A DNA stretch of 64,000 bases from assembly GCA_963817025.1 (NCBI GenBank), contig CAWFML010000005.1, positions 930,001-994,000 on the forward strand, in the 5' to 3' direction. Below the pieces are notes generated by a model, which ran no database searches, had not been told where the DNA came from, and worked only from the letters and a program-made list of their open reading frames with translations. Both the position numbers and the translations under genes were made by a program. This DNA is from JACMLC01 sp963817025 (GTDB lineage Bacteria > Acidobacteriota > Blastocatellia > Pyrinomonadales > Pyrinomonadaceae). Below, piece after piece: positions 8,559-16,146 of the stretch; positions within the stretch are counted from its first letter, which is position 1, and each line of letters starts with the position of its first letter.

Positions 8559-8657
8559 TCAAGCGCGTGAGTAGACGAGACGTAAGACGATAACGAGCCA
8601 GATGAGCAGGAGCAACACGAGCGCGCCCAAAATCTGTCCGCGTGAAAATCGCATCAT
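8559..8657 (-). CDS. 32-residue single-pass membrane peptide
   Basis: A short frame lies exactly between the glutaredoxin-like gene and miaA. Its ATG (8657-8655) overlaps the upstream TGA in an ATGA arrangement. Its own TGA (8561-8559) directly abuts the GTG start of miaA. The product begins MMRFSRGQIL and continues with a strongly hydrophobic helix (about residues 9-29, rich in Leu/Val/Ile, with one Trp), then ends YSRA. Tight coupling on both sides and perfect hydrophobicity argue that it is translated. I know no named family. It may be a membrane-regulatory peptide, or only a translational relay that couples its neighbours. Confidence 0.65.
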   Translation of the reverse strand: MMRFSRGQILGALVLLLLIWLVIVLRLVYSRA

Positions 8658-8887
8658 GACAAAAGCAGCCCTGCTAATTCTTCATCCGTGGGCCGCACCA
8701 GCGCGCGTCCCTTTGCTTCAAAGACGGGCACCAGATTCTGCCGCGTCAATTTATACATCGCACGCAACGCGCCGAAATCATTCGCCACATCGCGCTCAGT
8801 ATATTCAATAGCATTCCTCTCAAGCCACACGCGCGCACCCGCGCACAAAGGGCAAGCCGGAACGACATAAAGCGTCACATCTTTCAT
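8654..8887 (-). CDS. Glutaredoxin/thioredoxin-like thiol protein
   Basis: 77 residues. The N-terminal beta strand (DVTLYVVPACPLC) leads into the redox motif CPLC at about 12-15. An amphipathic helix with ARVWLERNAIEYTERDV follows, matching glutaredoxin-family proteins with the pattern of short strands and a VPVFEAKGR segment (NLVPVF, about 52-57; cis-Pro loop). It probably reduces disulphides or mixed glutathione/low-molecular thiols in the cytoplasm. It is first in an apparent operon with the 32-aa peptide, miaA, hfq, tmk and holB. Length is normal for a minimal glutaredoxin. Confidence 0.82.
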   Translation of the reverse strand: MKDVTLYVVPACPLCAGARVWLERNAIEYTERDVANDFGALRAMYKLTRQNLVPVFEAKGRALVRPTDEELAGLLLS

Positions 8888-8889
8888 CT

Positions 8890-8985
8890 TGAAAGGGGTT
8901 AAAAGGTTAAAAGGGGAAGAGGCAAGATTGAGTGCCGCTTGTTTTTCCTTTTACCCGTTTGCCCATTTCCCCTCTTCCCCCTTTT
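8890..8985. repeat. Heptamer palindrome (GGTTAAAA / CCCTTTT words)
   Basis: The left side has GGGGTTAAAAGGTTAAAAGG followed by GGAAGAGG. The right side has TTTTCCTTTTACCC, then CCCATTTCCCCTCTTCCCCC. It forms an imperfect inverted repeat between the SpoIID/LytB gene and the glutaredoxin gene. Both genes lie on the minus strand, so it sits upstream of the glutaredoxin operon and after the SpoIID/LytB stretch. Confidence 0.7.
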
Positions 8986-9037
8986 TATTCTCTGCGTCTC
9001 CGCGTCTCTGTGGTGAAGCTAATTCACTGAGAAGCTA

Positions 9038-11548
9038 TTAATACATTTTCGTCAGCTCAATCCCTGTGTAATAAGCCTTCAGAATTTTATCGTAGCTCAA
9101 ACCCTGCTTTGCCAGCCCGTATGCGCCGACCTGACAGAGGCCGACGCCGTGGCCCCATCCGCGCCCGGTAAAAGTAAATCCTGTGACGCGCCCCGCAGCA
9201 TCATAGCGGCGGTCAATCACAAAGAGCTGTTCGCGCAAGCCCAAAGCGGAGCGTATGCGCCCGCCGCGCACATGTCCGGTGCCGTTTGTCCCGATCAATT
9301 CAAGGTCTGTCACGCGGCGCGAAGAGCCTTGCGCGGCGATGCGTAAATCCGTTAACGAGCCGATGCCTCTGGCCCAGCGCGAGAGACGCGACTGAGTTTG
9401 CGAAAGCGAGAGTTCAGCCGTCCAGTTGGTAAAGGGAGACATCCTCTCAGCCGCCGCGCCGTTCGGGGCCGGATGAGCTTCGAGATAATCCACCTGCCCG
9501 CCCGCGTTGACATGAAACACGACAGGCTCGCTGCCGACCAGCGAGAGCGCGCGCATCTGATGTGAAATGTTATCGCCAAAGGCGCGGAAGAGATAGGCGT
9601 CAGGGCTGACAACGATGCTCTGGTCGCGGTTCTTGGTAGAACGAAGCACGAGCGCGCCGCTCGCGGTTGGCCGCGTCGTCGCCTTTTGAAGCTGCAAAAG
9701 ATTGCGCGCTTCGAGCAGGCGCGCGACGGCGCGAATCATACGCCCGCGCGGCATCGGCTCGCGTGGCCTCAACGTCGCATCCGAATAGAGCGAGAGCGAG
9801 CCGTCGCGCAACAGCATGGCGACATCGGCGCGGTTCTGCGCTGGAATCTCGCCCGCATCACGAAACCCCAGCAGGTATTCCACGTCTGCATCATCCATCA
9901 AAGTGTCTGCGCGGCTCGGGCCATAAAAGGCTGCTGCCAGCGCGCTGCTGAAACCTGCCGGGCGCAAGGCTTCATCTGTCAAAACGGGAACGGACTGGCG
10001 CGCGAGCCTCGCCACATTAGCGAGCCAGCCGCGCACTTCTGCCGTAGACGCAGGCGACAAGAGCCATGCGTCCGTCAATCTGGACGAAGTTAATTGAAAG
10101 CCGTTGACCGAGAGCGCCGCCGCGTCGCGTGCGAGCGCGAGATTAGATTCGTCGCGCAGGTCGGCAGGCTCGCGCGAAGTCTTGACCGTAAAGGAGGCGA
10201 AGTGTGCTTTGCCTTCAAGCGCGCACTCGCGCCCGCGCAGGTATGGAGTTGCTTCATTGAAAATGTTTTCGACATCCTCCGTGCGACCGCCGCAGGTCGA
10301 AGTGTAGAGCGCGTTGATGGCTTCGCCCTGATAGGTGGCGACGATGCCGCGCGTCTCTTCGACGGCGCGCGTAGACAAAGGATGTTCCGTGCCGAGACCG
10401 CCGTAAACCTGCGAGCGCGTGGTCGGTAACAGGTCAAAGCCTTGCGAAGCAAACTGGTTGAGATTTTTGATGGCATAGGTGCGCGCGGCGATGGCCTGCG
10501 CCTTCAAAGCTTCTATCGCCGGATAACCGCCCGGCGAGAGTTCGTTCGGCACGACGCCGCGCACGTAATCCTCAAGCCCCAGGACATTAACGACCGTCAA
10601 AGAGCCGCGCGCGTTCGGGAAAACTTCCAGCCGTCCGCGATAAGATTTTTCGTTAAAGCGCACGGGCGCGCTGCGCTCATCGCTCGAAGCAAACGTGACC
10701 GGGGCGCGCGAGCTAAAGAGACTTGAAGACCCGGCTGCGTAGACCGCCAGCTCGCGCAAAGGCATGCCTGTCATGGCCGCTGGCCGCACGCCGCTTCTGT
10801 TTGAAGATGATGCTGTTGAAGCTCCGTTCGTCGAGTTGCTTCTCGATGAAGCGATGCTTTCACGTGCGGCGCTTCGTGCGCCCTGCGCGTTGACGATGGC
10901 GGCAGAGGCAAAGCCTGTCTGTTCGAGACGCGTTTGTAAGTCTTCCGCCGCGTCGCGCGACAGGTTTTCGCCAACGAGGATGCGCCATGTTTTCGACTGC
11001 GCGTTGTAAGAGACTTCGGAGTTCTCGCCGGTCTGCGTGCGTATCTCTTCCGCCGCGCGGTCTGCGTCAACGCGCGTGGCGGCTCCCGCAATCTCTACGC
11101 GAAATGTGGCCTCTGCGGGCGGCAGGGGCGTGAGGGCGCGCGGCTCTATACGCACACGCGCCACGCTGAGCGGCGTGGGCGGCTCCGTCAAGCTCGTAGT
11201 GCTGAGCAGTTGCCCGCTCGTCGAGATCGAAACTGACCGCGCCTCTGTGCTAAGCCCGATGCGAACTGTCGGCTCGCCCGTCATTCTGGATACTTCGATA
11301 ACCGGCGCGCTCGTTTCAACCGCAGCGGGCTGCTTTGTCTCAGGCGCGCGTCGCGGGCGCGTCTGTTGCGAAGAGTCCTGCGCGAGTGTCAGCGTTGATG
11401 CGATGAGAGCGAAAATGAGAATGAGGGAGAAGAAAAGTTTGGCGCAAAGGCGCAAAGGCGCAAAGAGAAGACGCAAAGAAGCAGAGGAAGTGAAAGCGGC
11501 AGAATGAGGCTCTTCTTTATGAGGCTCTTCTTTTACCCTTTTCACCAT
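9038..11548 (-). CDS. SPOR and SpoIID/LytB domain cell-wall protein
   Basis: 836 residues. After a signal peptide (hydrophobic core near 39-57, FFSLILIFALIASTLTLAQ) comes a SPOR-like region (about 105-175, FRVEIAGAATRVDADRAAEE...WRILVG). A SpoIID domain follows (about 300-430): LEVFPNARGSLTVVNVLGLE, VVPNELSPGGYPAIEALKAQ, AIAARTYAI, YTSTCGGRTEDVENIF. The C-terminal GRGWGHGVGLCQVGAYGLA is the family's hallmark. SpoIID/LytB proteins act on denuded glycan or enhance amidases; SPOR binds such glycan. The first 38 residues (including ASLRLLFAPLRLCAKLFF) derive from two repeat families, so the precise start is uncertain. Confidence 0.85.
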   Translation of the reverse strand: MVKRVKEEPHKEEPHSAAFTSSASLRLLFAPLRLCAKLFFSLILIFALIASTLTLAQDSSQQTRPRRAPETKQPAAVETSAPVIEVSRMTGEPTVRIGLSTEARSVSISTSGQLLSTTSLTEPPTPLSVARVRIEPRALTPLPPAEATFRVEIAGAATRVDADRAAEEIRTQTGENSEVSYNAQSKTWRILVGENLSRDAAEDLQTRLEQTGFASAAIVNAQGARSAARESIASSRSNSTNGASTASSSNRSGVRPAAMTGMPLRELAVYAAGSSSLFSSRAPVTFASSDERSAPVRFNEKSYRGRLEVFPNARGSLTVVNVLGLEDYVRGVVPNELSPGGYPAIEALKAQAIAARTYAIKNLNQFASQGFDLLPTTRSQVYGGLGTEHPLSTRAVEETRGIVATYQGEAINALYTSTCGGRTEDVENIFNEATPYLRGRECALEGKAHFASFTVKTSREPADLRDESNLALARDAAALSVNGFQLTSSRLTDAWLLSPASTAEVRGWLANVARLARQSVPVLTDEALRPAGFSSALAAAFYGPSRADTLMDDADVEYLLGFRDAGEIPAQNRADVAMLLRDGSLSLYSDATLRPREPMPRGRMIRAVARLLEARNLLQLQKATTRPTASGALVLRSTKNRDQSIVVSPDAYLFRAFGDNISHQMRALSLVGSEPVVFHVNAGGQVDYLEAHPAPNGAAAERMSPFTNWTAELSLSQTQSRLSRWARGIGSLTDLRIAAQGSSRRVTDLELIGTNGTGHVRGGRIRSALGLREQLFVIDRRYDAAGRVTGFTFTGRGWGHGVGLCQVGAYGLAKQGLSYDKILKAYYTGIELTKMY

Positions 11549-11605
11549 TTACCCTTTTGCCCCTCTCTTCATCTTAAACAGGTCTGTTAACGATTCTACT
11601 ACATT

Positions 11606-14044
11606 TCACTCGCCGCTCATGACGGCATTGAAGACAAATGGAAGAGTGGCCCACGCCTGCCCGCGATGCTGCGGGCGAAAGCCGAAGAGTATGACGCGGC
11701 CCTGACCCATTGCAACCTCTGCGAGCGCGATGCGCCCGGCAATATATTTCTCGCCAAGCAGCCAGCCTGAGCGCAGCAACTTCTCCTTTGCATAACGCGC
11801 CACGACGCGCACGCGCTTTGAATCCGTCGCTTCAAATGCAGAGCTGTTGATGAAGTAGGCGTCCGTCTGCTCGTCCATTCCGCGCGCGAGCGAATCCTGC
11901 GCGTTGACCTCAAGGCTCAGGATAGAGCCGGGGCAATAAAACTCTTTGCGATTGACGCCCTCCAAAACATTTCGCAAAGGCAGGTTGAAACGCTTGATCG
12001 CCATCTCTGTCGAAGCATCGAAACAGATGAGCGTCCCGCCTTCTTCGACGAAACGGCGCAGGTGCGCGATGCCTTGCTCGGTCATGCCGCCCGTAAATTC
12101 CTGCGGATAGCTGCCAGCCGCGTTGCCCTCTGCAATATCTTTGGCGCGCTCGGACGGCAGGATTATGACATCGAAACGTGCGCGCAGATTTCCGCGCCGC
12201 ACATCTTCATCGCGCAGCGAATCATAAGGCACATTGAAATTATCAAAGACCCAGCGCGTCCAGCCTTCGTCCATCGAACCCATGTGGCTTTTGTAGAGCG
12301 CGAGCCGCACGGGACGCTTGATCGGATTCGGAATCGGTGATGACGTTCCCGCTTGCGGCGCGAGCGCGAGAGCCTTGCGCACTTCCGTTGCATCCGTCAG
12401 GAGCTTTAAATATCTGCCGGAAGATGCGGCTTCTCTGATCGAAGTGACGGCTTCGATGTTAACGCCCATTTGCATCGGCAGCGTCCAGCCTGCGACATCA
12501 TAAGGCGGCTCTGCCTCTCCCGTCGCGGTCAGGCGATGCGGGTAGACCTGCGGCTCGAAGAGCGCCTGTATGTTCCAACGCTGCGGCTGGCCCGGATAAA
12601 TCAGATAGCTGCCGAGCGGGACTTCCATGTAATCTTTGCCATGACTGCTCATAGCCATGTGAAGCTCGCGCGTCATGCGATGCACCTCCACGCCCTGCCA
12701 GAGCAGTATCTCTATCAGCCGCGCGACCGCTTCATCGTTGCCCTGTCCGGCAGGAATCAGATAAGCCTCGGGCTGATCCGGCGCATCCGTCCCGCTCACT
12801 GCGCGCTGGCCCAGCTCGTAAAAGTTTCGCAGGTAATTCTGTCTGTACTTTGCCGCCAGCGAGAGCACGGAGCGCGATGCAGCCATCTCCATCGCCATGA
12901 TTTTTTCCGGCCCCCAACTGCCGCCGCGCCACGGGCTTGGATGATTCGTTGCCGCTTCGAGCGCGGACGGCATCCCGCGCCCCTTTGATTTGGAAAGCTG
13001 GTCGGCGGTGATGTTGACGGGCGTCATCAATTTTGCGCTCGCGGCTTCGGAGAGAATTCCGATTGAGTTGTGAAAGTAAGGGACTGTGCGAAAACCGCCG
13101 TGCCACCAAGTGTCATACTGCGCGTTGGTGATAACGCCCTCAAAATTTGCGGCCTGTAAATCTGCCGCCATCTTTGAGCCGATAGCTCCGACTTCTCTCA
13201 AGATCAACGGGTGTATGTTCGGGTTCGAGGGATCGTAAAAAGGCGGGATGGTAAAGCGCGAGCCGCTCTGCCCCTGTTGATGCACGTCGTAAACTATCTG
13301 CGGAAACCACTCTTTCCAGAAGAGACGCGTCACAAGCCGCGTCTCTTTCAGGTTGAGCATAAACCAGTCGCGGTTGTTATCATGCCCCGCGTAGTGATGA
13401 TAAAGCTCAGGCGGGCTTGTGCCTTCATAAGTCGTGCCGAGCGTCTTGCGATACCAGTTGGCGACGATGTCTATCCCGTCCGGGTTGGCCGAAGGAATCA
13501 GAATCAGAATCGTGTTTCGCAAAATCTCAAGCGTCGTTTCATCCTGCGCCGTCGCCAGTTCATAAGCGAGCTGCATGGACATCTGCGAGGCGACGATCTC
13601 GGTCGAATGAATCGAGCACGAAATCGCCACTACAGCTTTACCTTCACGCACAAGCCTGTCGCGCTCTGCCGCGTCTTTAATCGCGCGCGGGTCTGCCAGC
13701 CTGCGCTGAATCTCTTTAAATCCGGCGAGTCCGCGTATATTCTCAGGCGCGCTGATATAGGCGACGATAAAGGGACGCTTGAGCGTGGTCTCGCCGATGG
13801 TCTGAACCAGCACGCGCTCGCTCGACTGGTCGAGCCGCGCGAAATAGCCTGTGATCTGTCGCCAGTCTGCAATCGTGCGCGCTGTGCCGGGCGCAAAGCC
13901 GAGCACGTAGGGCGGGGCGATAACGGATTGACGGGTCTTTCGCTGCTTGACGCTTTGCGCCAGAGCCGCAGAAGATGTGAAAGCTGCTATCGAAAATATG
14001 GCGATGACGAACAAGACGACGAGCGCAAACTTATGACGGGGCAT
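11606..14044 (-). CDS. Secreted M14-family zinc carboxypeptidase
   Basis: 812 residues from ATG 14044 (MPRHKFALVVLFVIAIFSIAA), which begins a clear signal peptide ending near SAALAQ. A farther upstream ATG would add a non-signal tail antisense to the next gene. The peptidase domain spans about 50-380: zinc-binding HSTE (His and Glu, HxxE) in ISCSIHSTEIVASQ, NPDGID, NNRDWFMLNLKETR, YDVHQQGQSGSRF. The C-terminal half (about 540-812) contains a Rossmann-like, ThuA/GATase-like region (YDSLRDEDVRRGNLRARFDV, GGTLICFDAS). It likely hydrolyses peptides in the periplasm or outside. It is divergent from the PlsC gene, with 39 bases between starts. Confidence 0.87.
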   Translation of the reverse strand: MPRHKFALVVLFVIAIFSIAAFTSSAALAQSVKQRKTRQSVIAPPYVLGFAPGTARTIADWRQITGYFARLDQSSERVLVQTIGETTLKRPFIVAYISAPENIRGLAGFKEIQRRLADPRAIKDAAERDRLVREGKAVVAISCSIHSTEIVASQMSMQLAYELATAQDETTLEILRNTILILIPSANPDGIDIVANWYRKTLGTTYEGTSPPELYHHYAGHDNNRDWFMLNLKETRLVTRLFWKEWFPQIVYDVHQQGQSGSRFTIPPFYDPSNPNIHPLILREVGAIGSKMAADLQAANFEGVITNAQYDTWWHGGFRTVPYFHNSIGILSEAASAKLMTPVNITADQLSKSKGRGMPSALEAATNHPSPWRGGSWGPEKIMAMEMAASRSVLSLAAKYRQNYLRNFYELGQRAVSGTDAPDQPEAYLIPAGQGNDEAVARLIEILLWQGVEVHRMTRELHMAMSSHGKDYMEVPLGSYLIYPGQPQRWNIQALFEPQVYPHRLTATGEAEPPYDVAGWTLPMQMGVNIEAVTSIREAASSGRYLKLLTDATEVRKALALAPQAGTSSPIPNPIKRPVRLALYKSHMGSMDEGWTRWVFDNFNVPYDSLRDEDVRRGNLRARFDVIILPSERAKDIAEGNAAGSYPQEFTGGMTEQGIAHLRRFVEEGGTLICFDASTEMAIKRFNLPLRNVLEGVNRKEFYCPGSILSLEVNAQDSLARGMDEQTDAYFINSSAFEATDSKRVRVVARYAKEKLLRSGWLLGEKYIAGRIALAEVAMGQGRVILFGFRPQHRGQAWATLPFVFNAVMSGE

Positions 14045-14083
14045 TCTGAAAATCCTTCGACTGAATTGTTGGAAAAGGACGCG

Positions 14084-14842
14084 ATGACTGAACCGCGCAA
14101 GGCAGAGTCTAACACACGTCCGGCCAGGCGTCTTACGGGCCGCCTCTTTTACTGGTGGTCGCTTTTTGTCGCGGCCATGCTGCTGCTCATCGTTGGCCCG
14201 CCGTCCATCATCGTTTCGTGGGCCGCGCGCAGGCGCGAGTGGCTTTACCCGTGGGCCTTGTGGGGCGGGCGCATGTGGCTGCGCCTGAGCGGCATGAAGA
14301 TACGCGTGCGCGGGCTTGAGCATCTGGACAAGAAGCAGACCTACGTTTTTATTTCCAATCACAGGTCTTACTTAGACACGGCGACGATTTTTTGTTACGT
14401 CGGCAGGCGCATCGGTCTGCTGGCGAAAAAAGAGTTGCTGAAAGTGCCGATCCTCGGCTACGGCATGACCTACGTCAACATCATGGCGATTGACCGCTCG
14501 AACCGCGAAAGAGCTATAGAGACTGTGCAGGCGGCGACGGCGCGAATTCATTCGGGAGTCTCGTTCGGAGTGTTTGCGGAAGGCACGCGTGCGCTTCCCG
14601 GCCAGCTCTTGCCCTTCAAGAAAGGCGCGTTCTACATGGCGATTGAAGCGGGCGTGCCGATTGTGCCGGTGGCGATAAAAAACACGGACATGCTGATGGG
14701 TAAGGGAACAGGCATGGCCCGGCCCGGCATCATCGAGATGGTCTTGCTTGAGCCGATTCAGACCTCAGGACTTAAGACGGACGAAGCCGTCGAACACCTC
14801 ATCGAACAAGTTCACACACGCATTGCCGTGGAATTAGGATGA
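14084..14842 (+). CDS. 1-acyl-sn-glycerol-3-phosphate acyltransferase (PlsC-like)
   Basis: 252 residues from ATG 14084 (MTEPRKAESN) with AAGGA upstream. ATG 14033 is an alternative. A transmembrane helix lies at about 22-45. The acyltransferase motifs are FISNHRSYLDTA (motif I, HX4D: H and D) near 90-101, FAEGTRALPG (motif III, EGTR) near 165-174, and VPIVPVAI (motif IV) near 190-197. The enzyme class acylates lysophosphatidate in phospholipid synthesis at the inner membrane. It is divergently transcribed from the M14 peptidase gene. The 3' end is followed by a GGGTGTA palindrome, a plausible terminator. Confidence 0.92.
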   Translation: MTEPRKAESNTRPARRLTGRLFYWWSLFVAAMLLLIVGPPSIIVSWAARRREWLYPWALWGGRMWLRLSGMKIRVRGLEHLDKKQTYVFISNHRSYLDTATIFCYVGRRIGLLAKKELLKVPILGYGMTYVNIMAIDRSNRERAIETVQAATARIHSGVSFGVFAEGTRALPGQLLPFKKGAFYMAIEAGVPIVPVAIKNTDMLMGKGTGMARPGIIEMVLLEPIQTSGLKTDEAVEHLIEQVHTRIAVELG

Positions 14843-14944
14843 AGGGGGAAGGGTGTAGGCAAAGCTATGTGAGTAGGGGGAAGGGTGTCGGGTGTAGTGA
14901 AAAAGCAACTTCTTCAACTACACCCGACACCCTTCCCCCTACTC
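14843..14944. repeat. GGGTGTA heptamer palindrome with 28-bp perfect arms
   Basis: The perfect inverted arms are 14871-14898 and 14917-14944 (GAGTAGGGGGAAGGGTGTCG and following, and their inverse), with an 18-base loop. A half-copy of the left arm lies at 14843-14860. The element separates the convergent PlsC and secreted-protein genes, so it could work as a bidirectional terminator. Confidence 0.88.
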
Positions 14945-14951
14945 CCTGCTC

Positions 14952-15839
14952 TTAGGGTTTGCTTGGAGAAGGCGAAGGCTTGGGCGCGGGTTTCTGTTGT
15001 TCCGTCTCGTCTATGATGTCGCCCTCGATAATCCTGACATCGCCGCGCGCCTGCTTGTAATCGGAATAGCGCACGCGCGCACGCACATGAAGCGGAAGCG
15101 AGTTGGCTTCCTCGAAGATCAGCTCCTCGTCCGCGTAGGCGTAGGTGGGGAACCAGTAGCGACCGTCAATCTGCTCGCGGTAGGTTTCAAAGATCGGATA
15201 CTTATTGCTTTTTGTTTCAGGCACGCCCTTGCCGCGCGTCTTGACGATCTGCAAATCCTGATCGTCCACCCAGATGCGGCCCAGAAAGAGACGCTCCTTT
15301 GTCTTCTTCGCATCGGGCATCACTTTGGGCGCGACATCAAAGACGTAAAGATTGAGTTCGTCTATCTTCTCTTTGCCGACATAGGTGAAGTTGTAGAGAT
15401 GTATCTTTGAAGCTTCGAGCGCGAACTGGTTGACGCCGCCGAGGTCTTCTAAATCCTCCTGCGTCACCTGCGAAAACGAAGGCATCGGGAAGAAAGAGAT
15501 TCTCTCGAAACGATTGCCGCGATCGTCAAAGGTATAGTTCGAGACGCGGTGATATTCGCCGGTAATCTGACCGCCCATCCCTATGCTCTGCATGACCGCA
15601 TCGCGCTTGAAAGCGTAGTTGTTGAGGGCTGTGCGAAACTCTGTCTCTTTGGCCGTAAAGGCGCGGATAATGCGCTGGGTGTCAACCGTCTGGCCCGCGT
15701 CCGCGGCCTTCGCTGGCTGCTGCGTCTCTGTGACCTTGGCGGGTCGCTGCTGGGCCACAGTCTGATTGAAGTTGGGAATAAAGAGGAGCGAGAGCATCCC
15801 CGTAGCGAGTGCGAAACTTAGTATGCGTCTCATATTCAT
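14952..15839 (-). CDS. Secreted protein of unknown function, outer-membrane lipoprotein-sorting-like
   Basis: 295 residues with an N-terminal signal peptide (MNMRRILSFALATGMLSLLF to about AQQ at 30). The body (about 55-275) has the pattern of LolA/LolB-like beta-sheet proteins: GEYHRVSNYTFDDRGNRFER, LYVFDVAPK, LFLGRIWVDDQDLQIVKTRG, GRYWFPTYAYADEEL. The end is Pro/Ser/Lys-rich. It probably acts in the periplasm, possibly in binding hydrophobic ligands. The function is not established, and this reading rests on fold-like patterning only. It stands alone, convergent with PlsC, and no conserved catalytic residues are evident. Confidence 0.6.
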   Translation of the reverse strand: MNMRRILSFALATGMLSLLFIPNFNQTVAQQRPAKVTETQQPAKAADAGQTVDTQRIIRAFTAKETEFRTALNNYAFKRDAVMQSIGMGGQITGEYHRVSNYTFDDRGNRFERISFFPMPSFSQVTQEDLEDLGGVNQFALEASKIHLYNFTYVGKEKIDELNLYVFDVAPKVMPDAKKTKERLFLGRIWVDDQDLQIVKTRGKGVPETKSNKYPIFETYREQIDGRYWFPTYAYADEELIFEEANSLPLHVRARVRYSDYKQARGDVRIIEGDIIDETEQQKPAPKPSPSPSKP

Positions 15840-15984
15840 TCAATTTCAGGGTTAATGGATTGATGTGTTAATTCATGCGCCGGAGCGCCATGCCTGTTCG
15901 CCGCGTGAATTCTTCAGATGCTCTAAGCCTGCAACATGTTGCCAGAGAAAGGCAGGGGAGGCAGGCGGGCGGATGGTGTATGAA

Positions 15985-16060
15985 GGGCATGCTATTCAGG
16001 CGTGAATTAGCTTTTGAAAAAGCTTTTTTCATCTTTCATCCTTCATCCTCCACCGTCGCA
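15985..16060. repeat. Partial GGATGAA-type palindromic element
   Basis: Within the 307-base gap 15840-16146. The right side carries TCATCTTTCATCCTTCATCC, the inverse of the GGATGAA heptamers. The core, TATGAAGGGCATGCTATTCA and following, resembles the core of copies at 937 and 5220. The left arm is shortened to GTATGAAGGG. The remaining gap shows no gene; a candidate promoter for the sigma54-activator gene lies at its right end. Confidence 0.6.
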
Positions 16061-16066
16061 TTTCTG

Positions 16067-16075
16067 TGATATACT
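16067..16075 (+). promoter_or_regulatory. Candidate extended -10 promoter of the TPR-sigma54 activator gene
   Basis: TGATATACT (TGn then TATACT at 16070-16075) fits an extended -10 element. No good -35 is evident in the heptamer palindrome upstream. A transcript would begin near 16082, about 65 bases before ATG 16147. Confidence 0.35.
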
Positions 16076-16146
16076 CCCTATGGTTTGCCTGTCGTGCCGT
16101 CCGAGCGCCTACTCGCATAACTCATTTTCCGGCCCAAGATTCTGAG

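Noticed and set aside
13211..14083. In-frame N-terminal extension of the PlsC-like gene
   Set aside because: It is antisense to the M14 peptidase coding sequence, has no acyltransferase features, and a good ATG with AAGGA exists at 14084.
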